64,000 nt of DNA from Alkanophaga liquidiphilum (lineage in GTDB: Archaea > Halobacteriota > Syntropharchaeia > Alkanophagales > B39-G2), in the NCBI GenBank assembly GCA_029259535.1, contig JAPHEF010000004.1, positions 1 through 64,000 on the forward strand. Reading direction: 5' to 3'. Position numbers and translations under genes: made by a program. How positions within the stretch are numbered: position 1 is the first letter of the stretch; every line of letters begins with the position of its first letter. Shown here one piece after another: positions 59,549-64,000 of the stretch. The notes below the pieces were generated by a model that searched no databases, was not told the origin of the DNA, and saw only the letters and a list, made by a program, of their open reading frames with translations.

Positions 59549-59864
59549 GCAAAATGAGTTGGTAACCCCATTAAAAATGCTTTCGCTCGCAAGAGGGGTG
59601 CCGAGAGTTACGTGTGGATTTGAAGCTTGAGCCGCATGCCGCCACCGCACTAGCGAGCTGAGATGTGAAACTAGAGCTGGGCGTTAGGGTCAAGGAGAGC
59701 TGCGCTCAACCGACTTAGTGAACATTGAACTCGGCGTGGGCGGCAATAGCTTAATCCTCCCTGCGACGTTCCGTGTCGATCAAGCTCGCTCACATGCAGT
59801 TTCGAGTTTCCGGTTGGGAGAATTTCAGAGTCTTGTGTGCGTGTTGGTTGAGTTACCGTCAAGT
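59549..59864. other. Intergenic region without a supported gene
   Basis: About 315 bases between rps8e and the next leftward gene. The minus strand must hold the rps8e promoter. Plus-strand open frames here have stops in tandem (TAGTGA at 59716) and no convincing start; nothing else is seen. Confidence 0.4.
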
Positions 59865-60623
59865 TTACATAAACTTAACAGCAGGTCGTTTCAGTCGAGG
59901 ACTATAGTCATCTGCCCGTATGTCATATTCACTCCAAAGCTTTTTCTGTATGCTCTCAAATTCTTTTTTCAGTTTGCGTCCCGCATCTTCGAGCTGTTTA
60001 CGGCGACGCTCCACTTTATCCATTTCAGCCAGAAAGTTCTCCCGAAGGGAGTCGGCGACGTCGGGATTTTCTTTGTAAAAGCTGTAGTCACGGCGACCAC
60101 GACGTAGCTCATAGCTATGCTTTGCAATGAGCTCATAGCTATGCTTTGCAATGTTCTGAGCCAATTTCTCTATGTCTGACCAGTCCCTCCGCTGGGCATA
60201 TTCCTCCAGTTTTGCCCTGTGTTCGCTAAGGAGGGTTTTAACCATGTCTTCTTCGAGAGGCTCAAGAGCTTCTGCGTAGCGCTTGCCGAGGTTATCGTAT
60301 TCCTCCACTTTTCTCCAAGCATCTGGAAACTTCTCTTTGAACTGGTCGAAAGCCAACTTTGCTCGGTCGCTGTCGTCCCACTCTGAAGGCTCCCCCAGAG
60401 GCTTGAAGCTTGGCCAAACGTCTCTGGGCATTTCCTCGATTTCACGAAGGAAGGGGGCTATGACGTACCTTATCAGGTCCAAAATTGCTGGCTTCTCGCT
60501 TTGCTTCCGCATGTGTTTGAATTGCCGTTGTGTTTGCTTGTACTGTTTGCCGATGAAATATGCCATTGCACATGTGCCTCCAGCCATCACCCAAGTCCCG
60601 ACTACCATCCAATCAACACCCAA
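59865..60623 (-). CDS. Hypothetical protein with N-terminal membrane anchor and coiled coil
   Basis: 252 residues: one membrane helix (about 6-24, VVGTWVMAGGTCAMAYFIG), then long charged helices (Glu/Lys/Arg-rich; RRRKQLEDAGRKLKKEFESI) likely forming a coiled coil. Residues IAKHSYELIAKHSYEL are a tandem duplication encoded by a 24-nt direct repeat. No family recognised. Codon use is less biased than neighbours, which could mean recent acquisition. Confidence 0.62.
   Translation of the reverse strand: MGVDWMVVGTWVMAGGTCAMAYFIGKQYKQTQRQFKHMRKQSEKPAILDLIRYVIAPFLREIEEMPRDVWPSFKPLGEPSEWDDSDRAKLAFDQFKEKFPDAWRKVEEYDNLGKRYAEALEPLEEDMVKTLLSEHRAKLEEYAQRRDWSDIEKLAQNIAKHSYELIAKHSYELRRGRRDYSFYKENPDVADSLRENFLAEMDKVERRRKQLEDAGRKLKKEFESIQKKLWSEYDIRADDYSPRLKRPAVKFM
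60106..60153. repeat. 24-nt tandem duplication inside the hypothetical gene
   Basis: AGCTCATAGCTATGCTTTGC plus AATG occurs twice back to back, an exact in-frame duplication of eight codons. Confidence 0.9.
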
Positions 60624-60810
60624 TCAGCTCCCCTCCAAAACTCTTTACTTGTTTTGCCTATCTTGCCATTTAAGTTCCCTCACGCTCGTGGCTGCTCGGC
60701 GGATCCTCATTTCTCCTCCTCAGCTGCTAGGCGACGCTGCAAGGTGTCGAGGGGCGGCGTTGATGGGAGAGGTGCCGTCGTGCGTCAGCGTCCGGTGGCG
60801 GCGATGACGA

Positions 60811-60820
60811 AACAAATATT
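60811..60820 (+). promoter_or_regulatory. TATA box of the FBP aldolase/phosphatase gene
   Basis: CAAATATTTAGG lies about 27-30 nt before ATG 60845 without an evident Shine-Dalgarno, so a leaderless or near-leaderless transcript is likely. Confidence 0.5.
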
Positions 60821-60844
60821 TAGGTCGGAAAAGCTCTTAGTTAC

Positions 60845-61960
60845 ATGGCGAAAATTACAATAAGCCTGATAAAGGCGGACGTTGGTGGATATCCCGGACA
60901 TGCTTCGGTTCATCCTAAGCTCAAGGAGAAGGCAAAGGAATGCCTGAAGCAAGCTAAAGAGTCAGGACTTCTTGTGGATTTTCACGTCATGGGCGCAGGC
61001 GACGACCTTCAGCTTCTGATGAGTCACGAGCGTGGCGTGGATGACGAGGAGATACACCAGCTTGCGTGGGACACCTTCGTCGAGGCGACGCAGGTTGCGA
61101 AGGAGCTGAAGCTTTACGGCGCCGGTCAAGACTTGCTTAAGGATGCGTTTAGCGGTAACATCCGTGGTATGGGTCCAGGCATCGCCGAGATGGAGTTTAC
61201 GGAGCGTGAGGGCGAGCCGCTCATCGCATTCATGATGGACAAGACCGAGCCCGGAGCGTTCAATCTCCCGATATTCAAGATGTTCGCCGACCCGTTCAAC
61301 ACCGCAGGGCTCATCATCGACCCCACGCTCCACGACGGCTTCGTCTTCGAAATCTGGGACATCATGGCACACCGCAAAGTCCTCATGCGGGCGCCCGAGG
61401 AGCTTTACGACATCCTCGCTCTCATCGGCGCAAAGTCCAGATACGTGATAAAGCGAGTGTATCCGAAGGAGACACACCCGAAGCTCCCAAGCGACGAGCC
61501 TGTTGCCGTTATAAGCACGGAGAAACTGTATCAAATCGCCGAGAAATATGTGGGTAAGGACGACCCCGTGGCGCTCGTACGGGCGCAGTCAGGACTGCCA
61601 GCGCTCGGCGAGGTTCTTGAAGCTTTTGCTTTCCCGCACCTCGTTTCAGGCTGGATGCGAGGCTCGCACAACGGTCCTGTCATGCCTGTTTCTTTCAGGT
61701 ATGCGCAGTGCACCCGCTTCGACGGTCCGCCGAGAGTCGTGGCTGCCGGCTTCCAGATTGCGAACGGCAAGCTCGTCGGACCCGTAGACCTCTTCGACGA
61801 CCCCGCCTTCGACTACACGAGACAAAAGGCGCAAGAAATAACCGAATACATGCGGCGGCACGGCCCCTTCGAGCCGCACCGACTGCCGCTCGAAGAAATG
61901 GAATATACAACGCTGCCAGAAGTCCTCAAAAAGCTTGAAAGCCGATTCGAAAGCGCCTAA
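60845..61960 (+). CDS. fbp: Fructose-1,6-bisphosphate aldolase/phosphatase
   Basis: 371 residues. Bifunctional archaeal gluconeogenic enzyme joining triose phosphates and removing phosphate to give F6P. MAKITISLIKADVGGYPGHA, FHVMGAGDDLQLLMSHERG, YGAGQDLLKDAFSGNIRGMG, MDKTEPGAFNLPIFKMFADP, FEIWDIMAHRKV, and the Schiff-base lysine region YVIKRVYPKETHPKLPSDEP. Complete; T-rich DNA follows. Signals gluconeogenic carbon flow. Confidence 0.95.
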   Translation: MAKITISLIKADVGGYPGHASVHPKLKEKAKECLKQAKESGLLVDFHVMGAGDDLQLLMSHERGVDDEEIHQLAWDTFVEATQVAKELKLYGAGQDLLKDAFSGNIRGMGPGIAEMEFTEREGEPLIAFMMDKTEPGAFNLPIFKMFADPFNTAGLIIDPTLHDGFVFEIWDIMAHRKVLMRAPEELYDILALIGAKSRYVIKRVYPKETHPKLPSDEPVAVISTEKLYQIAEKYVGKDDPVALVRAQSGLPALGEVLEAFAFPHLVSGWMRGSHNGPVMPVSFRYAQCTRFDGPPRVVAAGFQIANGKLVGPVDLFDDPAFDYTRQKAQEITEYMRRHGPFEPHRLPLEEMEYTTLPEVLKKLESRFESA

Positions 61961-61970
61961 GCCGAACGTG

Positions 61971-62007
61971 CTTTTTCTAATTCTTCTTATTTTTTTAACG
62001 GCTTTTT
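61971..62007 (+). terminator. T-rich terminator after fbp
   Basis: CTTTTTCTAATTCTTCTT, ATTTTTTTAACGG and CTTTTTAATG runs follow the fbp stop by 11 nt. Confidence 0.5.
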
Positions 62008-62244
62008 AATGTTTTCAAATGCGCTACAGCAACGTTTCGCCGCTCGCCTCATGGTTCTGCTAAACGTTCCGTGCGGACGTGCCAGAGGTGGGGCGGGAGA
62101 TAAGAAGCGAGAGCCGATTGCGAGCGCCTCTGCACGGGCAAGACGAGAAATCAAAACGCCGACGATGCCGTTAATAAGTTCCATGCCCCTATTTATGATG
62201 GCAGTAGGCTTAAGCAAACGGCAGGAGGGGGAAAATAGACCGCT

Positions 62245-62570
62245 GTGGCGTTTGCGGTTTTTATAATTTGCCTGAGGATAGCGGGAACGAGGCACGTAAT
62301 AACCAAGGCTACTCAGACGAACAGGATTCAAGTGGCGGTCATAGGAACATTGCTGGCAATGCCGTTGGTCGTGGCAATGACTTTGATTTTCGACGATATG
62401 GACTGGTTGCGGCGTTAGGATTCTGTGTGCTGACTGACGTCGGTTCTGCGCTCCTCACGCGGGAAATTAGCCTGAAAGTTGGGCGTGAGATGCTGATAAT
62501 AGCAATTTTCGTGATTCTCGGCGTGCCGTGCGGCGTCGCTCGTTTCGAACTGGTTACCATGAGCCTATAA
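62245..62570 (+). pseudogene. Possible frameshifted small membrane protein
   Basis: GTG 62245, after GGAGGGGG, opens VAFAVFIICLRIAGTRHVIT and VAVIGTLLAMPLVVAMTLIF, then stops at 62418. A second frame overlapping from about 62390 gives YGLVAALGFCVLTDVGSALL and GREMLIIAIFVILGVPCGVA to 62570. Joined by one frameshift they would be a three-helix membrane protein. The interval from 61961 to 62244 shows no other believable gene. Confidence 0.28.
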
Positions 62571-62577
62571 TTTATCA
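62564..62577 (+). promoter_or_regulatory. TATA box of etfB
   Basis: CCTATAATTTATC lies about 25 nt upstream of ATG 62594, with no Shine-Dalgarno between: a probable leaderless transcript. Confidence 0.5.
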
Positions 62578-62593
62578 TAACCAACGATTTTGT

Positions 62594-63397
62594 ATGCGGT
62601 TTGTCGTGTGCGTAAAACAGGTGCCCGACCCGAGGCATTTTCACGAAATTTCTTTAGACGCGGAGACGAAGCGAATTCAGCGGGAGGGCGTGCCGTCGGT
62701 GGTAAACCCGACGGACGAGAACGCCGTCGAAGAGGCTTTACGACTGCGAGAACGCCACAGCGGCACAGTAACGGCGATAAGCATGGGACCGCCACAGGCC
62801 GCCTCCGCTTTAAGAAAAACGCTGGCGATGGGCGTGGACACAGCCGTCCTCCTCTCAGATGCAGTTTTCGCCGGCGCCGACGCCCTCACAACAGCTTTCA
62901 CGCTCGCAAAGGGCATAAAGAAGCTTGGCGGTTTTGACTTGGTGCTTTGCAGCGCCGAGTCTGCGGACGGCGGCACGTCGCAAGTCCCGCCGACGCTTGC
63001 GGAATTTCTCGGCGTGCCGCATGCCGTTTTCGTCAGCGAAGTCGAGCATTTAAACGCTGAAAAAAAGGAGCTTGTGGTCAAGAGAGAGTTGGAAAACGGT
63101 TACATGCGGGTGCGTCTTAAGTTGCCTGCCGTCATCTCTGTAACTTCGGAAATAAACACGCCAAGGTTGCCGCCTGCAGCCAGCATCATGGAGGCGGCAA
63201 GGAAAGAGGTAAAAGTGTGGGATGCAGTGGCTTTAGGCGTTAAGCGTGACGAGGTCGGGCTTCAAGGCTCGCCGACGAGGGTTTTGGAAATTTTCAAGCC
63301 TGAGATTGAGAGGCACCGCATCATCTTGCGGGGCGACGCCGAGGAGGTTGTGGAAAGGGCAGTTGAGCTTCTCGAAGCGTGGGGCGCATTGGTTTAG
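62594..63397 (+). CDS. etfB: Electron transfer flavoprotein, beta subunit
   Basis: 267 residues. Carries electrons from acyl-CoA dehydrogenases. MRFVVCVKQVPDPRHFHEIS, NPTDENAVEEALRLRE, AISMGPPQAASALRKTLAMG, the AMP/FAD segment DLVLCSAESADGGTSQVPPT and ELENGYMRVRLKLPAVISV. The C-terminal arm (EIFKPEIERHRIILRGDAEE) is normal. etfA does not follow, which is unusual; it must be elsewhere. Confidence 0.92.
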   Translation: MRFVVCVKQVPDPRHFHEISLDAETKRIQREGVPSVVNPTDENAVEEALRLRERHSGTVTAISMGPPQAASALRKTLAMGVDTAVLLSDAVFAGADALTTAFTLAKGIKKLGGFDLVLCSAESADGGTSQVPPTLAEFLGVPHAVFVSEVEHLNAEKKELVVKRELENGYMRVRLKLPAVISVTSEINTPRLPPAASIMEAARKEVKVWDAVALGVKRDEVGLQGSPTRVLEIFKPEIERHRIILRGDAEEVVERAVELLEAWGALV

Positions 63398-63459
63398 CGC
63401 AACATACTTCCCGTATTACGGTTGCGTTACGGTTAGCGCTCTTCGCTCCTTGTTCTCGC

Positions 63460-63674
63460 TCACATCCCAACCCTCGCAGCCTTTTTCTCCCACTCCGCCG
63501 CCACAAAGCGCTCTCTTGAAAATACGAAATGGAAAAAGAGCCCGATGCCTCGGCCGTCGAGCCCTCACGGAAACCACAAATACTCGGGCGAGTGTAAAAA
63601 TTAATGAAAGTGAGAAAGGCATTGACGATGACGTAAACAGCGAGATGCGCCAGAAACCCGCCTCGCCTTCTCAA
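63460..63674 (-). pseudogene. 2TM-domain protein, frameshift and nonsense
   Basis: The minus strand starts RRRGGFLAHLAVYVIVNAFL and TFINFYTRP, the first helix of the small 2TM domain. After a frameshift at about 63590 the next frame reads EYLWFP, a TGA where Trp is expected, then GLDGRGIGLFFHFVF and EWEKKAARVGM. The two lesions in a short gene indicate decay. The flanking gap (63398-63828) holds nothing else. Confidence 0.45.
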
Positions 63675-63828
63675 CCTCTAATTCCCTCCCTCCATACCCG
63701 CTTGAAGTCCTCCGAGGTGCCAATGCTCTATATCAGTTACCTCATATAAAACGTTGCAGAACAACAAGGTCTTTTCCCAAAAATAGTTAGCAGAACGGTT
63801 AAATGTTAAAGGGGAAACTTGTAGTGAG

Positions 63829-64000
63829 ATGATTATAAGAAGCGTGGAGCTCAGAAATTTCATATCGCACGAGCGCACGAGGGTGCATTTCCCGCTCGGC
63901 GTCACTGTCATCGTAGGACCAAATGGTGCGGGTAAAAGCTCGATTCTGGACGCTATGCTTTTCGCTCTTTTCAGGGAACGTGTCCGAGGCGAGCGGCTGG
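63829..64000 (+). CDS. rad50: DNA double-strand break repair ATPase Rad50, N-terminal fragment
   Basis: Begins MIIRSVELRNFISHERTRVH and reaches the Walker A GVTVIVGPNGAGKSSILDAM, then FALFRERVRGERL at the window edge. Typical SMC-like N-terminus of archaeal Rad50, the partner of Mre11. The rest lies outside. Confidence 0.85.
   Translation, partial: MIIRSVELRNFISHERTRVHFPLGVTVIVGPNGAGKSSILDAMLFALFRERVRGERL

Noticed and set aside
59600..59860. Plus-strand frames with VELG/IELG-like repeats
   Set aside because: Tandem stop codons separate them and no ribosome binding site or conserved domain is visible.
62009..62331. Open frames on both strands after fbp
   Set aside because: The products are low-complexity Arg/Ala/Pro mixtures without a ribosome binding site in either direction.
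1..64000. CRISPR array or cas genes
   Set aside because: No series of regularly spaced direct repeats and no Cas motifs were seen. The repeats present are dispersed element ends.

Overview
The window is archaeal. It carries archaeal/eukaryote-type information genes (L39e, L31e, aIF6, S3Ae, S8e, Gar1, TFB, Pcc1, Trm1, archaeal AspRS/LeuRS/PheRS-beta, Rad50). Many promoters look like TATA boxes about 25 nt upstream of leaderless ATGs. Intergenic regions are A+T-rich between fairly G+C-rich genes. Methanopterin and F420 chemistry (Mer, MfnF, a dihydropteroate-synthase-like protein, an FrhB/FpoF-type protein) occurs together with acyl-CoA chemistry (acyl-CoA dehydrogenase, EtfB, methylmalonyl-CoA mutase, ADP-forming acyl-CoA synthetase alpha). 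This suggests a euryarchaeote of the methanogen-related lineages that oxidises acyl compounds (Archaeoglobi or Syntropharchaeia/ANME-1-like). No mcr, dsr or rRNA gene is present, so the lineage stays an inference.

Layout. 1-2.7 kb is a mobile-element scrapyard: a broken DDE transposase, a frameshifted tnpB with its IS200/IS605-type ends, and an inverted 260-bp tnpB-less relative. 2.75-10.8 kb runs mostly leftward: hisH, a HAD phosphatase, methylmalonyl-CoA mutase, the rpl39e-rpl31e-eif6 ribosomal group, queD-like, then hemA and a PAC2 protein, with one rightward acyl-CoA dehydrogenase. 10.9-11.5 kb holds a DNA methyltransferase remnant. gyrA (11.56-15.26 kb) contains an intein at the catalytic tyrosine. 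15.3-19.9 kb has a ferredoxin, adenosine-specific kinase, GIY-YIG protein, S3Ae, a beta-CASP RNase with no ordinary start codon, and an asparagine-synthetase-like protein. 20-26 kb has aspS, gar1-tfb, an acyl-CoA synthetase subunit and a membrane glycosyltransferase. 26-31 kb is a leftward block (DUF99, DHPS-like, DUF2117, HypE-like). 31-45 kb includes pcc1, leuS, a second PAC2 protein, nadX, a phosphoesterase, trm1, mfnF, two membrane proteins, a winged-helix regulator with an F420 oxidoreductase, sua5 and a METTL5-like methylase.

45-50 kb is the most unusual part. A KaiC/GvpD-like ATPase is followed by a divergent pair of operons. The left arm encodes an AAA+ ATPase and a small protein. The right arm encodes two small proteins and a methylene-H4MPT reductase (Mer) with an approximately 98-residue N-terminal extension. 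The extension repeats a helical domain found in both small right-arm proteins. A second small domain is shared by the left-arm small protein and the first right-arm protein. The parts look like one system built around Mer that I do not recognise.

50-64 kb carries pheT, a PIN-domain protein, a TatD-like hydrolase, an aminotransferase, tRNA-Thr(UGU), thi4, the archaeal shikimate-entry pair (ADH synthase and DHQ synthase II), a deoxyribosyltransferase-like protein, rps8e, FBP aldolase/phosphatase, etfB without etfA, and the start of rad50.

Mobile remnants recur at 20.1, 39.8-40.0 and 50.0 kb. They share hairpin ends with the elements at 1-2.7 kb and may be solo or non-autonomous IS200/IS605-type copies carrying omega-RNA-like ends.
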